Shown here piece after piece: positions 24,938 through 31,340 of a DNA stretch of 34,379 bases. The translations under genes and the position numbers were made by a program. Location of the stretch: positions 1-34,379 of the forward strand of contig CAKUXO010000015.1 of assembly GCA_934700385.1 (NCBI GenBank). Reading direction: 5' to 3'. Each line of letters begins with the position of its first letter. Within the stretch, counting starts at the first letter, position 1. Source of the DNA: an uncultured Candidatus Melainabacteria bacterium (GTDB lineage Bacteria > Cyanobacteriota > Vampirovibrionia > Gastranaerophilales > Gastranaerophilaceae). The notes below the pieces were generated by a model that searched no databases, was not told the origin of the DNA, and saw nothing but the letters and a program-made list of their open reading frames with translations.

Positions 24938-24962
24938 AAAGCCCCTTTTAAAGGGGCTTTTT
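24938..24962 (+). terminator. Terminator between ybaB and recR
   Basis: Stem AAAGCCCC/GGGGCTTT with loop TTTTAAA and a T5 run gives a textbook intrinsic terminator. It fills nearly the whole 51-nt gap and ends only 11 nt before the recR ATG. Confidence 0.85.
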
Positions 24963-24973
24963 AAAGTGAAATT

Positions 24974-25570
24974 ATGGAATATACAAAACCTTTAGCAAAA
25001 TTAATCGAATATTTTCAGCACTTGCCCTCAATCGGACCAAAAACAGCGCAAAGGCTTGCTTTATATACAATTAAAATGAGTGAAGATGAAGTTAGAAAAT
25101 TTGCCCAAGCCTTAATTGACGCTAAAACTCAAATTTCATATTGCGAAAAATGTTTTAATATGTCTTGCTCTAATCCTTGTGAAATTTGTAGCGATATTTC
25201 TAGAAACAAAGGTATTATCTGCGTTGTTTCTGAAACAAAAGACTTAATGGCAATTGAAAAAACAAACGAATACCACGGGCTCTATCACGTTCTTCAAGGT
25301 TTAATTTCCCCAATTGATGGAATTGGGCCAGAAGACATTAGAATTAAAGAACTTTTATTTAGAGTTAATTCAGAAGATATTAAAGAAATAATAATCGCCC
25401 TAAACCCTTCTATAGAGGGCGAAGCCACAAGTTTATATTTAACAAAACTACTAAAACCTTTTAACATTAAAATTTCAAGAATTGCCTTTGGGCTGCCTAT
25501 GGGTACAGAACTTGAATACGCTGATGAAATGACTCTTGTTAAGGCTCTTGAAGGCAGAGTTGAGATATAA
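24974..25570 (+). CDS. recR: Recombination mediator RecR
   Basis: RecR works with RecO and RecF to load RecA at single-strand gaps. The 198-aa protein has the N-terminal helix-hairpin-helix (LPSIGPKTAQRLALY, 17-31), a four-cysteine zinc finger (C57, C60, C69, C72), a Toprim domain starting IICVVSETKD (81-90), GIGPEDIRIKELL and LNPSIEGEATSLYL. The C-terminal IAFGLPMGTELEYADEMTL is the family's hexamer-clamp segment. No ribosome binding site precedes the ATG and a terminator sits 11 nt upstream. A TAAAGT at 24962-24967 could be its own -10 for a leaderless message. Confidence 0.95.
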   Translation: MEYTKPLAKLIEYFQHLPSIGPKTAQRLALYTIKMSEDEVRKFAQALIDAKTQISYCEKCFNMSCSNPCEICSDISRNKGIICVVSETKDLMAIEKTNEYHGLYHVLQGLISPIDGIGPEDIRIKELLFRVNSEDIKEIIIALNPSIEGEATSLYLTKLLKPFNIKISRIAFGLPMGTELEYADEMTLVKALEGRVEI

Positions 25571-25713
25571 GTTTGAAATGCGGTCCAAAAACATCATCTC
25601 ACTTATTACTACAATTGTAAAATAAAGTAAACATTTCCCCCAAACCCCTTGCGAATAAAATAAAAAAATCCTATCATATAAAAATATTTTGCCATACCAA
25701 GAAAGCAGGTTGC

Positions 25714-25998
25714 ATGAATATATCACCAATTATTTTTTCACAAAAAAAATCGCAAAAAAGTTTAAGCGAATTGTATTCAAAAGAAAACATAAATAATTTT
25801 TATCAAACAAATTCAAGTTTTCTTTTAAACAAAAAAACTTTAAAAAAGAATAAAAACTTTGGCGCTTCGTTATTTTTCATCGCACTTTTAAGCCCCATTT
25901 TAACTTCAATTTATAAAATTTATATGGCAAGAAACTCTCAAATTTCACTTGAATTTTTATCTAAAAGAAAAGCCAAACTTCAAACACATCAAGGCTAA
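25714..25998 (+). CDS. Small membrane protein with lineage-type N-terminus
   Basis: This 94-aa protein starts MNISPIIFSQKKS. It has a Lys/Asn/Ser-rich stretch to about residue 48, then KNKNFGASLFFIALLSPIL, giving one membrane span at about 50-70, and a basic tail. The MNISPI start and the NFGA element echo the MKIQPI/NFNG start of the HNH protein at 20802-22832. I recall such starts as common in Gastranaerophilales proteins (memory, not checked). A short CAGG precedes the ATG. No function can be proposed. The 143 nt upstream holds AT-rich sequence with a TATAAA but no clear promoter. Confidence 0.55.
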   Translation: MNISPIIFSQKKSQKSLSELYSKENINNFYQTNSSFLLNKKTLKKNKNFGASLFFIALLSPILTSIYKIYMARNSQISLEFLSKRKAKLQTHQG

Positions 25999-26012
25999 TT
26001 TTCATTTTAATA

Positions 26013-26042
26013 TTGACAAATGTAGTGATTTATTTATATACT
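26013..26042 (+). promoter_or_regulatory. Sigma-70 type promoter of the NhaC gene
   Basis: -35 TTGACA (26013-26018), an 18-nt spacer and -10 TATACT (26037-26042) make the best housekeeping promoter in the window. The start site would be about 26049, leaving a leader of about 20 nt with AAAGGA before the ATG at 26068. Confidence 0.7.
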
Positions 26043-26067
26043 TAAATCCGATAGCAAAAGGAAAAAG

Positions 26068-27381
26068 ATGAAAATTAACAACGAACATTATCAATGGAGA
26101 GAATCCAGCCCAAAAGCGATTATCCCTTTTATTGTATTTATTTTATTTTATTTTGGTTTTTCTTTGTGGACAAGAGATTTTTCAAAAGTGCCGATGACGG
26201 TTGCTTTTTTAATATCTTCCGTTGCGGCATTAACTTTAAATCATAAAGAAAAATTAGGCAAAAAAATCGAGCTTTTTGCCCTTGGAATGGGAAATAAAGA
26301 CATTATGATTATGTGTTTAATTTTCATTTTGGCAGGCGCTTTTACGGCAAGTGCTAAGGCTGTTGGGGGAATTGACGCTGCGGTTTTAATTGCTCAACAT
26401 TTTGTGCCTGCAAAATTTATGGTTTTAGGATTATTTATTATCTGTGCGCTGATTTCTCTTTCAATCGGCACTTCTTGCGGAACAATTGCCGCCATTGTCC
26501 CTATTGCGGTTTCAATTTCACAAACATTTAACATAAATCCATCTTTTATTTTGGGCGCTGTTGTTGGTGGGGCGATGTTTGGAGATAATATGTCTTTAAT
26601 TTCAGATACTAAAATCGCCGCAAGTAGAACGCAAAACGTTGAAATGCGAGATGAAATGCTTGCAAACCTTAGAATAATAACCATTCCTGCGATTTTATGT
26701 ATTATATTATATGCGCTACCTATGTTCTCGGGAACTGCCCAACTTGAAACACAAAACCTTTTAACTTTAGATAATTATGTTAAAATTAGCCCCTATGTTT
26801 TACTTTTGGTTTTAGGGATATCAGGCGTTAATGTTATGTTTCTTTTGTTTTTTGGAACAATTTTAAATGTAATTATCGGCTTAAAATATGGTGTTTTCAC
26901 AATTTTTGATGTTTTTAGCTGCATTGGTGATGGCACAGTTAGCATGTCAACAACAATTATTGTTGCGATGTTAGCCGGTGGATTGCTTTTAATGGTTCGC
27001 TATAACGGCGGAATTACTTATATCATAAGGCAAACAGGTAAATGGATTAAAGATAGAAAAACTTGCCAAATAGGCATTTGTTTTTTGGTTGGAATAATTA
27101 ATCTTTTCACGGCAAATAACACAGTTGCAATTATAACATCAGGCTCAATTGCAAAAGAATTATCTGAAAAATATGACGTTTGCCCCGTTAGAACAGCAAG
27201 TCTTTTAGATACGACTTCTTGCGTTGTACAGGGGTTAATTCCTTATGGGGCGCAGATTTTAATTGCAACCAGCTTAGCAAGCGGCTTAGCCGTTAGTTCT
27301 TTTGATATTTTAAAGGGGATGTTTTACCCTGTCTTAATGTCTTTAGGGTTAATTTTCTCGGTTTTAAGAAGTAAGAAGTAA
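26068..27381 (+). CDS. Na+/H+ antiporter, NhaC family
   Basis: This 437-aa membrane protein has about eleven hydrophobic segments and the NhaC/ArsB-like fold: LSIGTSCGTIAAIVPIAVSI near residue 132-151 and GAMFGDNMSLISDTKIAASRTQNVEMRDE near 168-196. The GDNMSLISDTT-type stretch, here GDNMSLISDTK, is the most conserved NhaC segment. A later FTANNTVAIITSGSIAKEL and a LDTTSCVVQGLIPYGAQIL motif fit the second half. It exchanges Na+ (or a coupled organic substrate, as in the MleN-type malate/lactate relatives) for protons. It is a single-gene unit with its own promoter. Confidence 0.85.
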   Translation: MKINNEHYQWRESSPKAIIPFIVFILFYFGFSLWTRDFSKVPMTVAFLISSVAALTLNHKEKLGKKIELFALGMGNKDIMIMCLIFILAGAFTASAKAVGGIDAAVLIAQHFVPAKFMVLGLFIICALISLSIGTSCGTIAAIVPIAVSISQTFNINPSFILGAVVGGAMFGDNMSLISDTKIAASRTQNVEMRDEMLANLRIITIPAILCIILYALPMFSGTAQLETQNLLTLDNYVKISPYVLLLVLGISGVNVMFLLFFGTILNVIIGLKYGVFTIFDVFSCIGDGTVSMSTTIIVAMLAGGLLLMVRYNGGITYIIRQTGKWIKDRKTCQIGICFLVGIINLFTANNTVAIITSGSIAKELSEKYDVCPVRTASLLDTTSCVVQGLIPYGAQILIATSLASGLAVSSFDILKGMFYPVLMSLGLIFSVLRSKK

Positions 27382-27406
27382 TATTTTTTATTGGCTTGGC
27401 GGAAAC

Positions 27407-27446
27407 GTCCGTTGATATCGAAAAATATCCGTTGGTATTGAAAAAT
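27407..27446 (-). repeat. Two 20-bp internally deleted tRNA-Arg remnants
   Basis: Two tandem 20-bp units (27407-27426 and 27427-27446) share GTCCGTTG.TAT.GAAAAAT apart from one or two changes. Each joins the first bases of the pseudo-tRNA unit that follows to its last bases, as if the middle had been deleted. A third such unit lies at 27621-27640, directly against the intact tRNA. Confidence 0.6.
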
Positions 27447-27520
27447 GTCCGTTGGCGCATTCGTACCCCGAAATTCACGGTCTTGAGGGTGACGTTCTAT
27501 CCATCTGAAAAAGTGTTGAC
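27447..27520 (-). pseudogene. Decayed copy of tRNA-Arg(CCT), copy 1
   Basis: This 74-nt copy matches the intact tRNA at 27640-27713 in length and outline. It keeps GAGGGTGACGTTCTATCCAT (the D arm and 5' anticodon arm) exactly, but has lost the anticodon stem pairing, the T loop and the acceptor stem. The anticodon triplet is gone. It is followed by a 13-nt spacer and then copy 2. Confidence 0.75.
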
Positions 27521-27533
27521 AAAAACTAAAAAT

Positions 27534-27607
27534 GTCCGTTGGCGCATTCGTACCCCGATATTCACGCTATTGAGGGTGACGTTCTATCCATCTAAACAAG
27601 TGTTGAC
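27534..27607 (-). pseudogene. Decayed copy of tRNA-Arg(CCT), copy 2
   Basis: A second 74-nt decayed copy lies exactly 87 bp after copy 1 and is much more like copy 1 than like the intact tRNA. It keeps the same D-arm block and has the same lesions in the T loop and acceptor. The 13-nt spacer after it repeats the spacer of copy 1 with one change. Confidence 0.75.
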
Positions 27608-27639
27608 TAAAACTAAAAATGTCCGTTAGTGTTGAAAAA

Positions 27640-27713
27640 TGTCCGCGGGGCGATTCGAACGCCCGACATTCACCTTAGGAGGGTGACGTTCTATCCATCT
27701 GAACTACGTGGAC
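27640..27713 (-). tRNA. tRNA-Arg(CCT)
   Basis: Read on the minus strand, the acceptor 5' strand is GTCCACG, the D stem is GTTC/GAAC, and the anticodon stem TCACC/GGTGA has loop CTCCTAA (anticodon CCT, reading AGG). The T stem GGGCG/CGCCC has loop TTCGAAT, the acceptor 3' strand is CGCGGAC and the discriminator is A. One A-C mismatch sits in the acceptor (position 5-68). CCA is not encoded. Two full-length decayed copies and three 20-bp remnants lie just downstream of its 3' end. Confidence 0.93.
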
Positions 27714-27724
27714 ATTTTTACTTG

Positions 27725-27733
27725 ATTTTAACA
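27725..27733 (-). promoter_or_regulatory. Extended -10 box for tRNA-Arg
   Basis: On the minus strand TGTTAAAAT (TGn plus TAAAAT) ends 11 nt before the first tRNA base. This suits a short 5' leader for RNase P. It is the same extended form seen before the SpeE-like gene. Confidence 0.45.
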
Positions 27734-27784
27734 TAAAATTATTTTATAGTATAGATATTGAAAATTAAATATTAAGTTATACTT

Positions 27785-27857
<73 letters not shown>

Positions 27858-27870
27858 AAGTTTACTTTAA

Positions 27871-27898
27871 AAAAGAGCCTTAAAAAGGCTCTTTTTTG
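27871..27898 (+). terminator. Terminator after tRNA-Lys, probably bidirectional
   Basis: Stem AAAAGAGCCT/AGGCTCTTTT with loop TAAAA and a T6 run lies 13 nt after the tRNA-Lys. The A run on the left arm gives a T run on the other strand, so it can also end the XRE gene that stops at 27904. Confidence 0.88.
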
Positions 27899-27903
27899 TA
27901 GGG

Positions 27904-28236
27904 TTATTTGTAATTTTTAATAATTACATCTAAAGTATCTAATAGCTCAGAATATGCTTTTATATCTTTTTCCGAAGACGATAAAATTTTATTTATTAAT
28001 TCTTTTTTTAGCGCATTTAAATTTGGATTGGTATTAATTCCAAAATCTTCTAATGAAAATTTTAATACATCCGCCATTTTCAAAAAAGCCTCAGCATTCA
28101 ACACACTCAAACCCCTTTCAACTTTGCTTAGATAGTTTGTTGAAAGGTCTATTTTTTCTGCTAATTCTTCTTGAGTTAGATTTTTATCTCTTCTCAATTT
28201 TTGAATAATTTTTCCTATAGAAGATTTATTAATCAT
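27904..28236 (-). CDS. XRE-family helix-turn-helix transcription regulator
   Basis: This 110-aa protein has an N-terminal HTH_3 domain (residues 7-62): IGKIIQKLRRDKNLTQEELA, then KIDLSTNYLSKVERGLSVLN with the recognition helix, then ADVLKFSLEDFG. The C-terminal about 45 residues form a helical tail, probably for dimerisation. The ribosome binding site is GAGGTG, 5 nt before the ATG at 28236. An exact 11-bp motif occurs over its start codon, over its -10 region and over the promoter of the divergent TM2 operon. This makes it the likely regulator of itself and of that operon (inference). It sits beside two tRNA genes, at the edge of a cassette of small genes. Confidence 0.88.
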   Translation of the reverse strand: MINKSSIGKIIQKLRRDKNLTQEELAEKIDLSTNYLSKVERGLSVLNAEAFLKMADVLKFSLEDFGINTNPNLNALKKELINKILSSSEKDIKAYSELLDTLDVIIKNYK

Positions 28237-28240
28237 ATAG
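28230..28240 (-). promoter_or_regulatory. Putative XRE operator, site C
   Basis: An exact CTATATGATTA, read on the minus strand, overlaps the XRE start codon and the 3' edge of its ribosome binding site region. Binding here would block translation initiation or early elongation of the XRE gene. Confidence 0.5.
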
Positions 28241-28259
28241 CACCTCTTTTAAATGATAA

Positions 28260-28287
28260 ATACTATATGATTAGTTTTTAATGTCAA
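28260..28287 (-). promoter_or_regulatory. Promoter of the XRE gene
   Basis: On the minus strand, -35 TTGACA (28287-28282), a 16-nt spacer and -10 TAGTAT (28265-28260). The -10 and spacer overlap operator site A. Confidence 0.6.
28263..28273 (+). promoter_or_regulatory. Putative XRE operator, site A
   Basis: An exact CTATATGATTA overlaps the -10 region and spacer of the XRE promoter. This position is classic for autorepression. Confidence 0.55.
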
Positions 28288-28376
28288 AAAGGATTAATTT
28301 ATAAAATATTGATATAATTTGACTAATTTAAAATTTAGTTTTATAATCATTTTGGATTATTATATATAAATTAAAT

Positions 28377-28387
28377 CTATATGATTA
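28377..28387 (+). promoter_or_regulatory. Putative XRE operator, site B
   Basis: The third exact CTATATGATTA lies 24 nt before the ATG of the TM2 gene. It overlaps the likely -10 (TATATG or TCTATA, downstream of TTGGAT at 28352-28357). Confidence 0.5.
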
Positions 28388-28410
28388 TTAGAAGTAAGAA
28401 GGAAAAGTAA

Positions 28411-28806
28411 ATGTTTTGTTCAAAATGTGGAAAAGAAATTAATGATGAAGCTGTTGTATGTGTGCATTGTGGTTGTGCTGTGAAAGATACTTCTAATGTA
28501 GTTGCTAACGATGAACATGATTGGCTTATTACAATGATATTGTGTTGGTTTTTGGGTGCGTTTGGAGCGCATAGATTTTATTCTGGTCATATCGGAACAG
28601 GTGTTATTCAATTAATTACACTTGGCGGTTGTGGAATTTGGTCGGCAATAGATTGGATTTGTTTGTGTTTTAATGGTTTTAGAGATATTGATAATAAACC
28701 TTTAAAAAATTATAAAAAAACACTGGGCACAGCATTTTTTGCAATTGGTCTTGTTGCATCAATATTAGCTGTAATTGTTTTAATTGGAACGAGTGACATT
28801 GAATAA
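28411..28806 (+). CDS. Zinc-ribbon plus TM2-domain membrane protein
   Basis: This 131-aa protein opens with a zinc ribbon of two CxxC pairs (FCSKCGKEI at 2-10, CVHCGC at 17-22). A TM2 domain follows at about 37-100 (CWFLGAFGAHRFYSGHIGTG, then a second helix around GGCGIWSAIDWICL), then a third hydrophobic segment at 106-127. TM2 proteins are small membrane proteins with a charged turn between two helices; their role in bacteria is not settled. The ribosome binding site AAGGA lies before the ATG. It overlaps the DUF2752 gene and is probably controlled by the divergent XRE protein. Confidence 0.87.
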   Translation: MFCSKCGKEINDEAVVCVHCGCAVKDTSNVVANDEHDWLITMILCWFLGAFGAHRFYSGHIGTGVIQLITLGGCGIWSAIDWICLCFNGFRDIDNKPLKNYKKTLGTAFFAIGLVASILAVIVLIGTSDIE

Positions 28807-29065
28807 ATATATTGTTTTACTGGCACCATTTTTTATAGTTTTATTGCATAAATTATTGGTGTTCTTTGGTGTAAAATCTATATGTGTTTGGTATTTGTTA
28901 ACAGGAAATAAGTGCTTGGGTTGCGGTATAACTACTGCTATGGTGCAACTATTACAAGGGAATTTTAAATCTGCCCTTGAAGCAAATTTTTTAATAATAA
29001 TTGTTGCACCTATATTATTTTATTGTTGGATAAGTTTTATTGAAAGAAGTTTTTTTCAAAAATAA
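28799..29065 (+). CDS. DUF2752 small membrane protein
   Basis: This is an 88-aa protein with two membrane helices. The family signature KCLGCGITTAMVQLLQGNF, followed by ALEANFL, sits between them. In other members this reads C-P-x-C-G-x-T-R-A; here Thr replaces the arginine. DUF2752 genes often stand beside TM2 genes (recalled). The start is uncertain: I use TTG 28799, which overlaps the TM2 stop by 8 bp, but GTG 28793 or TTG 28784 are possible, with GGA and GAG purine blocks nearby. Function is unknown. Confidence 0.75.
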   Translation: MNKYIVLLAPFFIVLLHKLLVFFGVKSICVWYLLTGNKCLGCGITTAMVQLLQGNFKSALEANFLIIIVAPILFYCWISFIERSFFQK

Positions 29066-29078
29066 AACAGGAGTTTTT

Positions 29079-29489
29079 ATGTCAAAAGATAAAGATTGTA
29101 TTTTTCAATGGAAAGGTCTTGTAATTATTTGGACGATATGGTTTATTGTGCACTTTGGGGGTAAATATCTTGTTGAAGAATTGGAAAGATCAAAGCTTCC
29201 GCCTCAAATAATCAATAGTTTCGAAGTAAGTAATATTAGAATTGGCATAAATCCTATTGATAAATTTTTTAGAGTGGCAAAACTTAGCGGTTCTGTTAAA
29301 AATGTTTCATCACATTTAAAAACAAATATAGTTATAACGGTTGAATTGCTTGATAGAAACGGTGTAAAAATTGGTACAAAAGAAATTGACATTAGTTCTC
29401 TTGCACCATCAGAAAAATATAAAATTAAAGAATATGTTTGGAATAAAAATGTTAAATCGTATAAAGTTAGAAATATAACAACAAAATAA
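29079..29489 (+). CDS. Membrane-anchored FxLYD-like protein
   Basis: This 136-aa protein has one membrane anchor at about residues 12-31 (WKGLVIIWTIWFIVHFGG). An extracytoplasmic beta-sandwich follows: VAKLSGSVKNVSSHLKTN, VELLDRNGVKIGTKEIDI and LAPSEKYKIKEYVW. The G-x-V-x-N...N..V.V.L.D.NG..IGT pattern matches FxLYD/DUF3426-type domains of the envelope. The ribosome binding site AGGAG is at 29070-29073 and the ATG at 29079. An upstream in-frame start inside the DUF2752 gene would add 13 residues ahead of that site and is rejected. It is the third gene of the TM2 cassette. Confidence 0.7.
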   Translation: MSKDKDCIFQWKGLVIIWTIWFIVHFGGKYLVEELERSKLPPQIINSFEVSNIRIGINPIDKFFRVAKLSGSVKNVSSHLKTNIVITVELLDRNGVKIGTKEIDISSLAPSEKYKIKEYVWNKNVKSYKVRNITTK

Positions 29490-29537
29490 AAATGTTTATA
29501 ATAAAATTAACTTGATTAAACCATAAAAGGATTAACC

Positions 29538-29780
29538 ATGAAAAAACTTTTAACACTAACAATTTTATTATCTATCTTTTGTTTGCCGGTATTTGCGTAT
29601 GAAAAGCATTATATAAAAAATGCAAAAGGGCGCACAACGGGCTATACAAAGACCTATTCTAACGGCAAAACAGATGTTTATAATTCTAAGGGTCAAAAGG
29701 AATATAGTTATAAACGCAATTCAAATGGCACAATAACAAAATATTCAAAAACAGGCAAAAAACTCGAAACATATAAATAA
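29538..29780 (+). CDS. Small secreted protein with YxxxxxG-type repeats
   Basis: This 80-aa protein has a signal peptide (MKKLLTLTILLSIFCLPVFA, cut before YEK). The mature 60 residues are basic and built from short repeated strands: KGRTTGYTKTYSNGKTDVY, SKGQKEYSYKRNSNGT and ITKYSKTGKKLETYK. Turns of the form N/K-G-K/R/T recur every 10-12 residues, as in MORN- or YwqK-like beta-hairpin repeats, though too short to assign. AAAGGA precedes the ATG. It is 48 nt downstream of the FxLYD-like gene and may belong to the same transcript. Confidence 0.7.
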   Translation: MKKLLTLTILLSIFCLPVFAYEKHYIKNAKGRTTGYTKTYSNGKTDVYNSKGQKEYSYKRNSNGTITKYSKTGKKLETYK

Positions 29781-29948
29781 AATTAATTATTTACATATAA
29801 ATAGTTGTAACATTTAGCTAAATTAGTTTTTTAATATAATAAAATTAATCTAATCTGTTTTTACTGTTCTATATTTTTGGTTTGAGCTGAATGTTTTAAA
29901 CCCCCGTAAAAATTTTTTTGAACAATGTCGCTAAAGATATCCTAACCA

Positions 29949-29957
29949 TGTTATAAT
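29949..29957 (+). promoter_or_regulatory. Extended -10 box for rimM, leaderless geometry
   Basis: TGTTATAAT is a perfect extended -10. It ends 6 nt before the rimM ATG at 29964, so the message should begin at the start codon. No ribosome binding site is present. Confidence 0.6.
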
Positions 29958-29963
29958 ACCTCT

Positions 29964-30485
29964 ATGGAAAATAAAAATTTAAAAGATTACATTTCAATTG
30001 GCAAAATTACAAATTTCTTTGGTATAAAAGGTGAGGCGAAGGTTGGGTTTGATAATGAAAATCAAATCAAAAATGCTAAAAAGGTTCTGCTTTTAGATGA
30101 CAAATCTCAAAGAACATTGACGATTAAAAATCTTCGTTTTCATAAAAATTTTGCGATAATAAAATTTGAAGAAATTGATGATATTAATGACTTAATTCCT
30201 TTCAAGGGTCAGAGGATTTTTGTTGCAAAAGAAGAAGCAAAATCAAAACTTGAAAAAGATGAGTTTTTGATAAATGACTTAATTGGCTGTGTTGTTTATG
30301 ATTTAAACGATGAAAAAATCGGCGAAGTTGTAAACATAACAACAAATTCTTCTCAAGATTTATTAAACATCAAAAATTTAATCGGTCAGGTTAAACTAGT
30401 GCCTTTTGTGAATGAATTTTTCCCTGATGTTGATATAGAAAATAAAAAAATCATAATTAAACCCATTGAGGGGCTTTTATCGTGA
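29964..30485 (+). CDS. rimM: 16S rRNA processing factor RimM
   Basis: RimM helps mature the 3' domain of 16S rRNA in the 30S subunit, binding S19. The 173-aa protein has the N-terminal beta-barrel (ISIGKITNFFGIKGEAKVGF, residues 11-30) and the C-terminal PRC-barrel (FLINDLIGCVVYDLNDEKIGEV, about 101-122), ending LVPFVNEFFPDVDIENKKI. The order matches the family and the length is normal. It overlaps trmD by 4 bp. The rpsP and KH-protein genes that often precede it are absent. Confidence 0.93.
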   Translation: MENKNLKDYISIGKITNFFGIKGEAKVGFDNENQIKNAKKVLLLDDKSQRTLTIKNLRFHKNFAIIKFEEIDDINDLIPFKGQRIFVAKEEAKSKLEKDEFLINDLIGCVVYDLNDEKIGEVVNITTNSSQDLLNIKNLIGQVKLVPFVNEFFPDVDIENKKIIIKPIEGLLS

Positions 30486-31159
30486 TTTTTGATGTCATAA
30501 CGCTTTTTCCTGAAATAATTTCAGCATATTGCTCTGAATCAATCACAAAAAGAGGAATTGAAAAAGGGATAATTGAAGTTAGAACGCACAATCCTCGTGA
30601 ATTTACCAAAAATAAGCACAGAAAAGTTGATGACACCCCTTATGGTGGCGGTGGCGGGATGATTTTAGCTTGCCAGCCGATTTTTGATTGCTATGAAAAC
30701 ATTGAAAAAAAAGATAATTTTGAATTTATAATGCTAACTCCGCAAGGGGAAAAATATAATCAAAAAATTGCAACAGAATTATCTAAAAAAGAACAAATAA
30801 TCTTGCTTTGCGGTCATTATGAGGGTTTTGATGAAAGAATTAGAACAGGTTTAGCCCCAAGAGAAATTTCCATTGGCGATTATGTTTTAACAGGGGGCGA
30901 ATTGCCCAGCTTGATTATATTAGACAGTGTTTCAAGAAACCTTGAAAATTATCTTGGTGAAGATAAATGTTCTTATGATGATAGCTTTTCTTCTGGGTTA
31001 AATGGGCTTTTAGAATATCCGCAATATACTAAACCAAGGGACTTTCGAGGTTTAAAAGTGCCAGAAGTTTTGTTAAATGGTAATCATAAAGAAATTGAAA
31101 AGTTTCGTTTAGAAGAAAGTTTAAAAAGAACAAAAGCAAGGCGCCCTGATTTGTTGTAA
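30482..31159 (+). CDS. trmD: tRNA (guanine-N1)-methyltransferase TrmD (GTG start)
   Basis: TrmD makes m1G at position 37 of tRNAs reading CUN, CCN and CGG codons, which prevents frameshifting. The 225-aa protein has VITLFPEII at the start, DDTPYGGGGGMILACQPIF (50-68), LLCGHYEGFDERI (about 111-123) and SIGDYVLTGGELP (about 133-145), the trefoil-knot SAM site, then a C-terminal domain with YPQYTKPRDFRG. The start is GTG, overlapping the rimM stop in GTGA, so translation is coupled. No rplS follows; instead the unit faces convergent genes. Confidence 0.95.
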   Translation: MIFDVITLFPEIISAYCSESITKRGIEKGIIEVRTHNPREFTKNKHRKVDDTPYGGGGGMILACQPIFDCYENIEKKDNFEFIMLTPQGEKYNQKIATELSKKEQIILLCGHYEGFDERIRTGLAPREISIGDYVLTGGELPSLIILDSVSRNLENYLGEDKCSYDDSFSSGLNGLLEYPQYTKPRDFRGLKVPEVLLNGNHKEIEKFRLEESLKRTKARRPDLL

Positions 31160-31262
31160 GAAAAAACTTTTGCAATTTTAAACTTTGCCATCACCCCTTT
31201 CAGCTTTTTGGCTACTTTTTTAGATTACCAAATTATTTAAAAAAACTCTAGCTTTTGGGGCT

Positions 31263-31286
31263 TTTTTTGGACTTTTGTCCAAAAAA
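31263..31286. repeat. Inverted repeat after trmD, possible terminator
   Basis: A perfect 10-bp stem, TTTTTTGGAC/GTCCAAAAAA, with a TTTT loop lies in the 181-bp convergent gap. It has no T run on the plus strand, so it is a weak terminator there, though a rho-independent role on either strand is possible. The rest of the gap shows nothing. Confidence 0.45.
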
Positions 31287-31291
31287 CACAA

Positions 31292-31318
31292 AAAAGCGTT
31301 GAGAAAATCAACGCTTTT
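31292..31318 (-). terminator. Terminator of the ricT-rsfS-apt operon
   Basis: A perfect 11-bp stem, AAAAGCGTTGA/TCAACGCTTTT, with a 5-nt loop and a T6 run on the minus strand. It lies 22 nt beyond the apt stop. Confidence 0.88.
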
Positions 31319-31340
31319 AGGATTATAAATAAATTTAATT

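Noticed and set aside
27396..27629. A 77-codon open frame with a perfect-looking 29-residue protein repeat (NVRWRIRTP...)
   Set aside because: The frame lies wholly on the decayed tRNA-Arg array. It stays open only because the 87-bp period is divisible by three. It starts at a TTG with no ribosome binding site.
27407..27640. Short regular repeats that could be read as a CRISPR array
   Set aside because: The 20-bp units are truncated tRNA copies, two of them directly adjacent with no spacer, and the 74-nt units between are tRNA-like. No cas genes are present.
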